64,000 nt of DNA from Straminergon stramineum. Lineage: Eukaryota > Streptophyta > Bryopsida > Hypnales > Calliergonaceae. The notes below the pieces were generated by a model that saw only the letters and a list, made by a program, of their open reading frames with translations, was not told where the DNA came from and did not search any database. The stretch spans positions 2,234,501-2,298,500 of the forward strand of contig OY987271.1 in assembly GCA_963920665.1 (NCBI GenBank), given 5' to 3'. A program made the position numbers and the translations under genes. This document shows positions 24,362-36,296 of this stretch, piece by piece. Each line of letters opens with the position of its first letter. Position 1 is the stretch's first letter.

Positions 24362-25835
24362 TAGTGTAATGTACCAATTTCCACAAAAAATAATTATTTT
24401 GGTGACTCTAATTTTTTCCCCTCACTAATAAGGCAAATCTCAAGAGGGAGTGGCAATTTTAGGATCTCCATTCAACAAACTCAATGAACACCTACTGTAG
24501 CAACAAATCATGTCCACTCAAAATGATGAGTACATAAATTTAGTGAACTCATTGAATGCATTGTGACTTCTCCTAAAATATTATTTTGGTGATTGTAATT
24601 TATTACATGACACTAATTTCCTCCCCCAATAATAGGACAAATCATTGTGTAAACTAAGGGCATAAAAAGATATGCGCTTGCAATTTGTCTTATTTACTTT
24701 TTTTGCATAATATAGAATATAATTGACATTTTTGTCTTGCATAATTAACATTCAATCCTTACACAATCCCAATAGAGCATACCAAATATTAGTTTTAGAA
24801 AAGCAAAACTCCTTTTTTGGTCCATTTAATTTTCATGGGTTTACAAGATAATTCATTGAAAAATATTTGTGATGAATTTAAAAAAATTCAATTGCGGTGA
24901 TATGTGAAAAACATCCATATGCACACCTTTCCTTCAACAAGCATCTCCAAAAAAGTTTCTGATTTCTTTCTATAGAGATTTCAATGCTAAAGTAACAATA
25001 ACCTAGTTTTGGAAAATATATATCTTTTTGACCCATGCTATGTTGAAATATAGACCAACCCATTTCCGCCATCCTATTTTTGGCCCCAATTCCATCAATA
25101 CTCATCCAAATCCATCATTTCCATGACAATTGCGGTGCATTAATGGCAACGAGGGTTAACTTATCAAGCCTTCATTGGTGAATACTTAAGTGCTAATAGA
25201 TAGATGAAATAGCAGTTATTGGTTGTTTATAGGATGTTCATTACTCTAGTCTATTGACGGTTTTGTAATTTTAGGGTTGACCACATTGGAAACTAGTAAA
25301 AATTATAACTTCAATCAGAAAATTACAATTCCACCTGGGTTTGATTCCTGAAACATGCGCACACCTCTCAAAACCTGTGCCCCTCTTGGAGTTGGCCCCA
25401 AGATATTCACATTGCGAATCAGGGTGGTAATAGGCTTGTCTTACCTTAATTCCCGTTTTCAACGACCGTATGGCGTCATAACAGAACGCCCAAGTCACCA
25501 CACACTCTCGGTACCGACGTACTACGTACCGAGTCACGAGTTTCTACCAAGTCACGAATGGTCAGAAGGTTGGTCCTTCGGTCCCGCCTTCCGGAGGAAA
25601 ATTCATCGACAGGTGCGAGTTCGCGCATCCAGAGAGCGTTGCCGAATCTGCTTGATGCATGTTGTCTGAGTACACAATAGATCGTCCCTCAAACTTCCTG
25701 TCTCGAAACACTACTGAAACTTCTATTTCTTGATTGAGACTTTGAGCTCCGTCATCGCTGCGGAAATTGTACGAGTTTTGTGGTAATCGTCTTCCAATTT
25801 CGTTGAGGAGCAGTGCTTTGCAAATTCGGTTGGAC
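24362..25835. other. Spacer and 5' flank of the phosphofructokinase gene
   Basis: The first kilobase is AT-rich with no recognised element. From about 25330 the composition becomes more balanced, which fits a promoter and 5' leader for the gene at 25836. Open frames here (for example 104 codons at 25355-25669) show no family resemblance and are not called. No TATA box was confidently assigned. Confidence 0.4.
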
Positions 25836-28800
25836 ATGGCGTGTTTAAGAGTCGGAATGTATCCGGAATCGCCTGCGAGGGTGGGGAGTGCGACGGGCGT
25901 TGTGGTGAAGAGGCCGACGTGTGTTGGCTTGGCGGGAGTGAAGGGGAAGGGATCCAGTGCAGGGATATTGAAGAGTGGAAAGCTTTTCTTCACCGGGAAG
26001 GATAGTCAGGAGCTTGTGAGGCGTGCGGTAGGTGTGGAGGTGCGGCGGAGAGAGGTGCCAAGTGTGGCGTTGAGAATAGATGGGGAGAAGACGAGTGTAG
26101 GTAGTGGCGGTGCGGTTCTTGAAGACGTGCCGCACTTGACTGATTGGCTGCCTGATCTGCCGGTGAGAATTTGGAAAGAACTCGCTCTCTGTTGTGTTGT
26201 TTTCAAATTTGATTAGATCGATCGCGTCACGGAGATTGAAATCTCAGTGAGCTGTAAGGTCGACATTGCAATCTAGGTTTCTTCTTCTTATTTTTTTGTG
26301 TAAAAATGCCGACTTTAAAATGTCGTTGGAATAGCGCAAAAACGTTGTCGTCAAAAACGCAATTAGACGGAAAGGTGAGTAGAAAGAAGTAGCCGTGAAT
26401 TCATCATCCTCCAATAGCAGATCGAGTTCACTAATGTTCCGTAGCACACAGTGACGTTTTACGCTATTTTATGACTTGATTGCTTCTGAGTGAAGTTTTT
26501 TTATCTTTGGTGCAGACTTGCCCTAATCCATTGAAGCACAATCCTGCCTATTCATCTGTGAGGTAATCTGTTTCCTGCAGTGTCGGCAATGTGTCCGTGT
26601 AGATTGATTTCTTGTCGGAGTGGCTAGTACTTCTCTTTTGTTACTCCTTGTAATGGTCTTGTTTTCGTTCGATTACGTCAAACGTATTCGTGACAGCTTC
26701 CATTAAGTTTGTTTTCCTTTGTGTCATTGAGACGCTGGAATCATTGAGGTGAGCAATAAGAGCTGCTGTGAGACTTTTAGTCGGACTCTCTATCTGGAAC
26801 GATTCATCATCGTAAGAAGTGTTTTGATGATAATGTTTTCTTTTGTTGGAATTGCAGGCAGTACTTTGTCGAGGAAAGTGACGTTGTTGCCAAGGATGTA
26901 AGTGATTCCCAAGGGTCTTTGCACTTGGTAGTTCTGAGTATATCTTTTAGGTTATACTGTAGCTAGTACGTGTTATTTATTTTTTTGTTACAAGCTCATC
27001 CCCGGCTGTTGTGCATGTAATCAGTGAGAATTCAAGCTCTACTTTGTTAGTAACATTTCAAGTGATTAAATACTTTATTTTTGCATCGGCAGGTGATTAC
27101 GAACATCAATAACGCCGGACATGGTGTACACTTCAGACGTGCAGGTCCTCGAGAGAAGGTTCTGTTCTACTTACAATTTCCTCTCTGACTTGACCACTAT
27201 TAGTGTTGTATTAATTAAATCAACATTGGAGTGTCGACCTTTGTTCCGTCAACATTAATGTTTTTTTTACTTTGGGATTGCTTCAAAAGATTTTTTAAGC
27301 ACACGGAGCTATTTCATTATTTCAGTAAAAAAAAGGATAGCAAAATAACTAAATTTATTTTTAGTTGATGAAAGAGCCCAATGCAATTAAAACTGCATGT
27401 GGGGTTCCTAAAATAGTTATAAGTGCATTTCAAATACGTTTTCACCCGCTTTTGAGGATTATGACTGGTAAAGTGAATAAATGCCCTGAATCTTAGTGAG
27501 ACCCTGTACTATCAGTGCAACGCTGGCCACCACTGTTTTATGCACTTCAATTAGAGACAAGGAACTTTATTAATTCATCTGCATCCTTCGCCTGCTGACT
27601 TCTACTCTTGACACTGAGCACGAGAAGCGGTTTCTTAATAACAGCACTTCGTGACAAAATTTTCTGTCTGATTCAGATTTACTTCACTGCAAATGAGGTG
27701 AGGGCATGCATTGTTACTTGCGGGGGTTTGTGTCCTGGTATCAATACCGTGATCCGTGAGATCGTTTGTGGCCTTTGGACGCAATATGGAGTACGCGAGA
27801 TCTTTGGAATTGATGTAAGTTGGAGTATCTCTCAGGTTATTTAGGACAGATGTTAAGTCTTTGTCCGATCTTTGCACAGATTGCGTAGTCTTTGCATTGA
27901 CTTTGGTTGCCTCCTTCGAAGAGATTATTGCCCATCGATTAAATACATTGAGTTACTGTTTTTCATAATTAGAGTCTTTGGAATTAGCTACTTTACTTTC
28001 AATCAATCTGCACCGCAGAAACACCCTGCTACTGCTTGTGTCTATGATTGTAGTGTTCGGCATCATTTCAATATATAATTGATTTACAATTTTAGACTCT
28101 GGATTTCATGATTGCTTCGCAGGGGGGATACAGGGGTTTCTATTCAAGGAATATCATCACTTTGACACCCAAGACAGTTAGCGACATTCATAAACGTGGA
28201 GGCACCGTACTACAGACTTCCCGTGGTGGACATAATACTGCAAAAATTGTTGACTCTATCGCGGACCGTGGTATTAACCAGGTCGAATTCCAAGCGATCG
28301 TTTCTGAATCATATTTGCTGATTTATCACCAGTCATGTTTATAGTACGACTGTTGTACTGTTGATAAATCGATGAGTTGTACCACCACTGCGCAATTATC
28401 TTTGAAACTTGATTTAGCTTTTGGAGGAGTATAATACTTTATGGTCTTGATTTGAATATTTTTACCCCGTGGTAGACTTTCTGACTCTTGATTGACCCTC
28501 AACTGCGAAGGTTTATATTATTGGTGGTGACGGGACTCAGAAGGGAGCTAATGCTATTTATGAGGTATCTTTTTCACACTGGTAGTGTTAGATGTTCGGT
28601 GCAAGATATTGCCGCTAGTAGCGAGGATCGGTTTTTGCAATACTTCTGCTTGCGTGCCTGGTTCAATTATGCTGAATTTCGATTTACCTCGAGGATTCTT
28701 TTACTGTTATTCAATTAATGACAAAAATGAGGAGTGCATCGAAGTGGAGACGATCTCCACGTTTCCGTTGCTCTCACCTCAGTATTGGAAATTACGATTA

Positions 28801-31286
28801 CGGTATAGTGAAGAATGGAAGTTATATTCTAGACATGGGTTGGTCGAGCATGGGACTGTCCCCATTCTGTATTAATGAGCGTGTTGTTTGCAGGAGTGTC
28901 GAAAGAGGGGTTTGAAGGTGGTTATTGCAGGCATTCCCAAAACGATCGATAATGATATTGATGTAAGTCATCTTTACTTTACAAATATTCCCTTTTATAT
29001 ATGCTTGGTTTGGAGTTGCTGTGTGCTTTTTATGCTTTGCCTACTTTTAGACTTATGGCTGTTCCTTTTGTTTTGTGTATTCTCGAGTTTCAGTGTTTCA
29101 TTGGATACTTAGAGCTCGAGTCTGATGTAGATTTGTTGAACGCGGTACATGAGGTGACAGGTCATAGACAAGTCGTTTGGGTTCGATACAGCAGTGGAAG
29201 AGGCTCAACGTGCCATTAATGCAGCCCATGTGGAGGCTGAGAGTGTTCAGAATGGTATTGGGTTGGTCAAGCTGATGGGTCGCTACAGTGGTGAGATTTC
29301 GCTCTTTTAATGCGTGCCGACATTTGAGGAACATATTCCAACTTCCTGCTGGTATTGCTGTTTGAATAAGAATGTGAATGAGTCCTCTTTGTCTGCGAAG
29401 TTTGATCTCTTATTGTAGCTAAATGTCATACTTTCTGGTGCAGGATACATTGCACTGTATGCAACTTTGGCAAGTCGTGATGTTGTAAGTGTTTTGACCT
29501 TTCCGTGTATCTTGGTCACTGTTTCTCTATCCTCCGATAGATGGATTTAACTTCTGTATTGATGTGTGGGACTCCTGTATTGACAAAGTTGTGACCTGAG
29601 TAGTGTGATTTTGATTTCAGGACTTGTGCTTGATACCTGAAGTGCCATTCTATATGGAAGGATCGGGTGGGTTGATTGATTACGTCAACAAAAGGATACG
29701 GGAAAATGGCCACATGGTTATTGTTGTAGCAGAAGGTGCTGGGCAAGAACTGATGATTGAGACTGTTCCAGAAGTTCACAGGAGCATGGATGCGTCTGGA
29801 AACAAGTCGCTTCTTGATGTTGGTCTTTGGCTTTGCTCCTCTCTGAAGGTAATTTTTCTTGTATCAACTTTTAATTAGTCCATACTACAAGGGATTTTTA
29901 TGAATCATGTATCATGAGTAATCATTCGAGCATCACAAGACAGGGCTTGAACCTCCTGCCAGTACTGAAAACTCTTTTGATCTAAAGTGTACTATTGTTC
30001 ACATTCAGGATTCGTTCCAGAAGCAGCATAACGAGTCCCTCAACTTGAAATATATAGGTATGAAAAATTGACCAAAGGCTTCGTTGGCCTACCTCGTTCC
30101 TTTTATGACAAAATATCGTAGTCTTTTCAATACTGAGAACTTTTGCTTAATAATCGCATCAGGTTACGCAATTATCAAAAGAACCGTTCAATTTGGAATA
30201 CCGGTTTGTAGTTCTTTTCATCATGTCCGCTGTTTAACGTAGATGGAATTGAGTGTGATGTTTCAGATCCTACATATATGATTCGGGCTATACCAAGCAA
30301 TGCCTCTGACAATGTCTACTGCACCTTGCTTGCTCATAGTGCCATTCATGGGGCTATGGCTGGTTACTGCGGTTTCACTGTAGGACCTGTCAACAGCAGA
30401 CATTGCTACATCCCTATTAAAGTATGTCCTGTTCCATCTTTGTTGTTGTTGGCCCATAAGGTGGACGAAAAGTTTGTCACTGGCAGTGTATACAGCATAA
30501 ATTAACTGCCTTGTGTGTGTTTCCCCCCTGTTTCCACGTGATCTTGTCCTGTCATCTCAAAGTATGAGATGTTTCATGAACATGGCATTTCCCAATAGCA
30601 CTATTTTATAGATTTACTATTGATTAGGATTTCTCCCACACATTCCATGACAGGAAAGTCTTTATTAAGCTGTATCTGAGTTATTCATAGTCGTCGACAG
30701 GTCATTTCATCCTAACATCTGCCTCTTTTGACAGAGGGTGGTAGCAACATCTCGAAATGTGAACGTTGCTGATCGGATGTGGGCACGACTTATGTCGTCT
30801 ACCAATCAACCGAGTTTTTCACGATACGAAAGAGTCATCCAGCAGCAACGAGAACGGAATGCAGAGAGTCAAGAGGAAGCAATGAATGGCGCCTCCAAAG
30901 TTGTAAGCCCTTAAAACGTCTATAGACAGATCTGAAGACTCTTTCCTAAACTCCGCATATAGAAGTAGTTTAAATGCACAAGGCCCAGCTACGTATAGTT
31001 TTATAATTCGCTTTGAACCCATCACTTATTGTAGTTATACTATGCATTTGGAGTTCTGGTGTCGTGCATTTGTGATCCATTGTGGTTGACCTGTTGATTG
31101 AACCATCACCAGGACTTGAAAGGTCACGAGAGTGTCGCTGAGAATGAATCCAGAGAGCCACAAAAAATCGTTGAGATACACGACAGGCAATGCATTTCAC
31201 TGTCTGGTGATGGCCAGGAGTCTTCAGTGCTAACTTCACCTGTTCCTGGTGATCCTACGCCAAATGTTGACCACACCGCTCCATGA
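25836..31286 (+). CDS. PFK: ATP-dependent 6-phosphofructokinase, plant type, 15 exons
   Basis: Catalyses ATP-dependent phosphorylation of fructose 6-phosphate, the committed step of glycolysis. Exons: 25836-26162, 26516-26562, 26858-26897, 27093-27158, 27677-27814, 28123-28281, 28511-28564, 28894-28962, 29161-29290, 29444-29484, 29621-29848, 30009-30057, 30267-30421, 30735-30902, 31113-31286. All introns are GT-AG and the phases close exactly, giving about 614 residues against roughly 450-540 usual in plants. Motifs: [29 protein letters not shown] (from residue 175), [21 protein letters not shown] (from 264; the Gly form marks ATP rather than PPi use), catalytic PKTIDNDI (from 292), [48 protein letters not shown] and [16 protein letters not shown]. 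The N-terminus is rich in Ala, Gly, Ser, Val and basic residues and resembles a plastid transit peptide, so a plastid isoform is inferred. An in-frame ATG also exists at 25767. Odd points are GGHN where most plant PFKs have GGHD, and an acidic, Ser-rich C-terminal tail of about 90 residues. Confidence 0.95.
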
Positions 31287-32278
31287 CTTACCGTTTGCAT
31301 CCTCAAGATTTTTGAGACATTGAGAATAATGATCTGCAGACGTTTCATGCGATGACGATTCCGGTTTTGGGTACGTATATTATGTTAATCCATGGGCTTT
31401 GGGAGGAAGCTGAGAGATTCTAGCAGAATCTTAGGAAGAGGGTCTAGGTGTTGGCAGGACTAGAGTACTTATTATTACGGTGAGGTACGGATTATAAATT
31501 CTCTTCCTTCAAAAACATTGCCAATGAGGTTTAATTTAGTTGAGGAACACCTTAGTGTCTAAGCTTGCAGCCCGTGTTCACTGAAAGCTGCGCTTGGAAG
31601 GGTCGCGTGGGTAGAGAGGGATAAGCAGGGGTGTTCCCTTTGGTAGCGGTCAGGAACTCAGTGTCACATGCTGCATACGCCTTACGTATATGCATGGATC
31701 ATTCGCCGAGAGCTACACTGATAGTTCAATCTACTGTGGTTTCCGGAACAAGGTGGGTGACCTCCCTATGTCGTGGGTGGGAACAAGGTTCATCTATAGG
31801 ATAAAGTTTAGTATATAAGCCATTTGGCGATAGGTACGTGTATTATTCATCCGCAAATTGAATTTTTTGAGATACTATTCGAGTTCTCGATTGTGTGGTA
31901 TCTTGATACCGGCTTTTTCTTTTTCTGTTGTAAGTTCCGTAGAAAGGAGTGGGAAGGGTTGAATTTGACAGCCCAATGATTCTATGGCTTGCATTGATTC
32001 ATGTACGCTAACTAATTCAGAACGCAGTCCATGATGCTTTAACAAAAGTCGGAGAGAGCTTCACTCAAAACTTGATGATTCGAAGGAAGTCGCAAAGCTG
32101 GATCGAGCAATAACCTGGTAGGCTTTCACAACTCTGGGGTTGTTCGTGTTCTTGATGCGTTAATGTGGCACCAGCATCAGGGGATTCGATGTCGAAAAAG
32201 CGAAGGAAGAGAGTAAATGCATATACTCTCTTCCTTTGGTAGAGTTTTGGGTCGTTGTTTCAAACAAAGGTGCCTCTC
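31287..32278. other. Convergent intergenic region (3' ends of PFK and the minus-strand gene)
   Basis: About 1 kb between two converging stop codons, so both 3' untranslated regions should lie here. No exon or repeat family was recognised apart from a perfect hairpin at 32203-32236. Confidence 0.5.
32203..32236. other. Perfect 13-bp hairpin near convergent gene ends
   Basis: AAGGAAGAGAGTA, an eight-base loop, then TACTCTCTTCCTT. It lies about 40 bases beyond the stop codon of the minus-strand gene, so it would be in that gene's 3' untranslated region. It is purine-rich on one arm and pyrimidine-rich on the other. Its function is unknown. Confidence 0.7.
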
Positions 32279-34133
32279 TCAATGATTTCGTCTGCTAGTT
32301 TTTGGGTTCACAAAAGTGCAGTGTCTGTGCTTCCTTAGGCACCGCGGATGTTCGTCAATCTTCTGTCTCGTTGCTTCATCGCTGTCAAGGGTGGACGACG
32401 ACGACGTCGACAACATAGACCTAACCCTATTCTCATCCTTTTCACCGTTCTTTTCTCGCTGTTGCTCATCAGCTTCTATCTCTGAACTGTTCCTACTGCT
32501 GTCGTTTTCGATGTAGGCATTTTCTCGGAGGTGTTTTCGCCATTCTGCCGACCTCCGAATATCCTCCCGTATTTGAACTTTGAGTGCCTCTAATTGATGG
32601 GCCCTTCTGTACCTGTCCTGCACGTTCTCCCACTTCCTTTTGGCTTCCTCCTCAACAGATTTGTAGTACTGTGTTACGTAGGGATTAGATGCCAGCTTCA
32701 ATTTCTTCTTTCGATAGATACTTGGACCTGCATAATTTGTACAATGTCCAGACACAGGTCAGTTTTCTTCATGCTCAGCTTTTTGAAGAATAATAAAAAA
32801 ATGCTACATGGAAGTGAACTTAGGATTTAACATTTGATCTCAGATGACCTTCATATTCTTTGTAAATATGGTGTCTGCCGAAAGTTTCCTTCCAGTCTGG
32901 ACCTCGCCATCCATAGCCCAGTTCAGGATCGAGGTCGATGAGGCTCAAGGCGGGTGGGTGATCGGCAACTTGGAATTGGACACCACGACACAGATGTGAG
33001 GGTGGGCGATGACGAACAGGAGTGTTGGGAGGTGATGGTTCGACGTCTTTCTCCTCAATATCAAGGCGCCACACGAAGTTATCATCTTTCGACGCTCCTC
33101 CCTTTAACAATTGTGGCGCATTCATGCTTGCACTTGTGCTTGCCACTGAAGCAAATTCATTTGAACCAAGCTCTAGGTCATGGATTGGCATCGTGCAGAT
33201 CTCTTTACTGCTACTTAGTGTTACCCCTGACCCTGGCTTGTAATCCATTGAGAATGCCATGATTGACCGACACAGATTTGAAGATGCTGTGAGAAGAAAC
33301 ATTTCAAGATCATTTAGTAGTTTCAACTCGTTCCAAGACTTCACTTGGTTCATCGCCGTGGCTTTCCTGAACCCTAATTGTGTGAGGACGCAGTCCTGGT
33401 CTGCGGAATCAAACCGCGTGGCAGAAGAGTCCGTGCATGCGACAATGGATTGTTGTACTGGTAAGGCTTCGGTTGTTTGCTCGTTTCCAGGTATTTCACT
33501 TCCTCTTTGAGTGTCTGGTTTAGCAAGTTTACTATCCCCTGATCGCTGCAGTTCCTCAACCCAGAGAGTTGAGAAGGAATCGGTCTTCTTAAGTGAGGCT
33601 GAATCTTGCGTTGTCACTGTATAGGTGAGAGGTGCAATGCCTGGAATCCTGCACACGGATTCTATAATTTCTTGCCTTTTTCGTTTCTCGTCAGCCCTAT
33701 CAGTCGAGCTCTGAGAGTCTAGACCTTGCTGTTTTCTATACAACTTGTTGAATTCTTCTTGCGATATCTTGGTGGCTTGCTTCTTTCGAAATTCTTCTGA
33801 CAAGTACACTTTCACTCTTGCCATCGCCTCCTCTACCAGTTTATCCCGTATCTCTTGAGTCATCTGCAGCATATTTTCAAGGGAATCAACTTTCCTACAC
33901 TTTTATCATATGTCCATAGATTCCCATCTTCCTACTGTAGTGAGAAACTGACAATTGCTGCAAACCTGGAGTGACCCATCGAATTGAGTGTTGATAGAGC
34001 ACTGGCGAACTGGGACTTTTGGTGGGACTTTGCTCCAGCTGCGAAGACACATGAACACAATCAAGAGCAGTCCTCCCATGGCAATTGCGAGTGCGGGGAG
34101 CGTAATCACCAGGACTTGCAAATATTTTTCCAT
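32279..34133 (-). CDS. Single-pass membrane-anchored protein of unknown function, 3 exons
   Basis: Minus-strand exons read as 33966-34133, 32849-33863 and 32279-32727 (GT-AG introns of about 102 and 121 bases, phases 0 and 1), giving 543 residues. I do not recognise the family. Residues 7-31 (LVITLPALAIAMGGLLLIVF) form one clear transmembrane helix, followed by a basic CLRSWSK that suggests an N-out or signal-anchor topology with a soluble remainder. Residues about 57-110 are helical and charged (EIRDKLVEEAMARVKVYLSEE, SQEEFNKLYRKQQ). The middle is Ser/Thr-rich and probably disordered. A compact aromatic segment (LDPELGYGWRGPDWKETFG, then HHIYKEYEG) precedes a long Lys/Arg/Glu-rich helical region around KSVEEEAKRKWENVQDRYRR, probably a coiled coil. 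The C-terminus is acidic then basic. The first splice junction (CAG|GTTTGC to CTGCAG|ATG) is weaker than the second. It converges on the PFK gene. Confidence 0.7.
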
Positions 34134-34904
34134 GCCTGGTCAAATCACCATTAGGTTATGTCTGGCTCTTCAACATCCATAGCCACTTGAATCAGGTACC
34201 CTTCTTCCCGACTGCTCCTACGTCTTCTACTTTGATGATCACGGGGTATAATTCTCTCCCCAAATAAGGCTGCGAACCAGTCTTATTACCTATCATCATA
34301 TTCTCCATCTCTTAGATCTTAACAATCCATATCCATTTGCTTAGACAAGTCCTCAAGGTTCAGATTTGACACTTGTGGAGATTATCGGCATTGTCGACTC
34401 ATCTTACAACTCTGTTCATATGTTTGGGCAATAAGAATATTGATGAACCCTTACGAGTCAGATTCACCATCTGCCCAGCTTGAGCTTCACCACCTTCGGT
34501 CACACCTCTCACTTCAATGGGCCATCGCTTTGAACCGCTTTGCATCCCGAGGAGTGATGTCTAACTTTAGTCTGCACATGTCATTAAAATTGCCACAAGA
34601 AGTGCACATAAAAATTGTGTTACTTACATCTAATCACGTCACGGTCGATAGTTCGAAGAGACATTAGGAGAGCTGTATCGTTTTTGCGGCATTAGATCCC
34701 AAACAAGACGCTCTTTATTGAATTACCTAATGGCATTGAAAACTGATCAAAGCCAATCGATTTTTAATGTATGCGTAGTAAGTGTACAGTGTAGACTTCT
34801 AACCTATTCTTCGTATTTGTGCCAGGTTGCATACTGCATTTGTACTCTCCTGAGTACCAATAAGTGTAGATGATGTGCATTGGAGTGCACTAGGACTGTC
34901 TTGT
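34134..34904. other. 5' flank of the minus-strand membrane-protein gene
   Basis: Moderate base composition without a convincing exon on either strand. It probably contains the promoter and leader of the gene starting at 34133. No clear regulatory motif was assigned. Confidence 0.4.
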
Positions 34905-35130
34905 ATAAGGGAGGAGCACCCAATGACATCCCAGTACTCAATGGCGTCCCTTTTTAGGTCAGGAATTCATTCTAGAACATAAATGTAGCTGGGCTGTAGA
35001 TAGCTTATCGTTTTAGGTCAAAAAAATAAGCTCTCTACTGTCTACCAACATTTACTGCCTGAAATGATTATGCTCTGTAGAATCAGACGCCATTGGGTAC
35101 AGGGATGCCATTGGGTGCTTCTCCCTTACA
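34905..35130. repeat. Imperfect long hairpin, about 225 bp
   Basis: The left arm (TAAGGGAGGAGCACCCAATG, then CAATGGCGTCC, then AAATGTAGCTGGGCTGTAGATAGCTTA) pairs with the right arm (TAAGCTCTCTACTGTCTACC, GACGCCATTGGG, CCATTGGGTGCTTCTCCCTTA). The centre is near 35018. It resembles a MITE or a long-stem RNA precursor. The flanking 35130-35300 contains further weak inverted similarity to 34810-34905. The low identity between arms argues for age. Confidence 0.7.
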
Positions 35131-35299
35131 GAAAAGACGAGACCTGGAATACTGTACTGTGTATCATAGCCAAGAACGTCCTACTGTACACATTTCCAAA
35201 GGTCAATGGTCATTCATGTCAAAGTACTTCTGCACCATGCACGTGGGATCCTCCCCCTTAAGAATTCCTTTCACACCAATGGCAAATTTGCAATGATCT

Positions 35300-36296
35300 T
35301 ATACAATGTGTCAGTGTTCATGATACTATATGCACATTCATCCAAAATTTGGTAATTCGTTGTCATGTCAATATTTTCATTTCCGTTCAAAAGTTTGGAT
35401 AGAAATGTGCTTTTGTTTGTATAGAACCGTTTTTCATCCGTCTAAAAATAAAAGTTCCAAAATTTTGGGTCTTTTTTAGTCTGAAAATAACTATTAATTC
35501 ACACATTGTGTTTTCATCTAATGTTCAGGAAAATTTTGGAGGTTCTTCCTTTCACAAAAATGGATAAGTTTCCATATGTCACCAACAACTTCATTTTGTG
35601 ATTGACAGGATGTAACAACCTAATTTTTTGTGATTAAGAAGATGGTTGGAGCTCAACTACTCATAGTTAAAAGAAGACATCCAAATCCTAATCTATTGTC
35701 ATAAGTCCTAAAACTACCATTTGTAAACTCCAAAACAATTGAAGTGTCCATTCTGTTTAGGATTTAGAGAGCAATGAAATTGTATTGCACCATCAACTCC
35801 ATTGAGGTAGCGGTCCTACAGTTGAGTCCAACCATCCATGCACTTGGCTAGGTTCTATCACTAGAAAAAATCTATATTATTCCAATTGATGTTTTTTTGT
35901 TAAATCTAACACAACTTTGTAGAATATAACACTATTTAAGCACTATTTTAGTAATAATTTAGTAAATCTAAATTATTTTAAAAGAATTGTGCTAAATTTA
36001 ACAAAAAACATGAGCTAGACTAACACAGATTTCTTCTAGTGCATTGTCCATGCCATCAAGCTTGTCAAGCCAATTCAATGTGGGCTGACTTGGATTTCAA
36101 GGTTTAGCATCCTCCAATAGCAAGTTCAATTTCACTTAGTTAAAGAATTTGCTAATTTGTTTTGCTAATTCTTGAGCCAAATAAGTCGATCTTCAAACAA
36201 ATGTAAAGTTGGTTTTCTAAAAAATCAAGAAAATCCATTGAATCCAACAAGACTTGAATTTTTGATGGCAAAATGAAAGAATTATTTCATTGACAT
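35300..36296. other. AT-rich spacer, no recognised genes
   Basis: No exon recognised. A small local inverted pair of about 60 bases is visible around 35870-36040 (TCTATCACTAGAAAAAATCT... against ...AGATTTCTTCTAGTGCA), suggesting another decayed hairpin element of about 170 bases. Confidence 0.45.
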
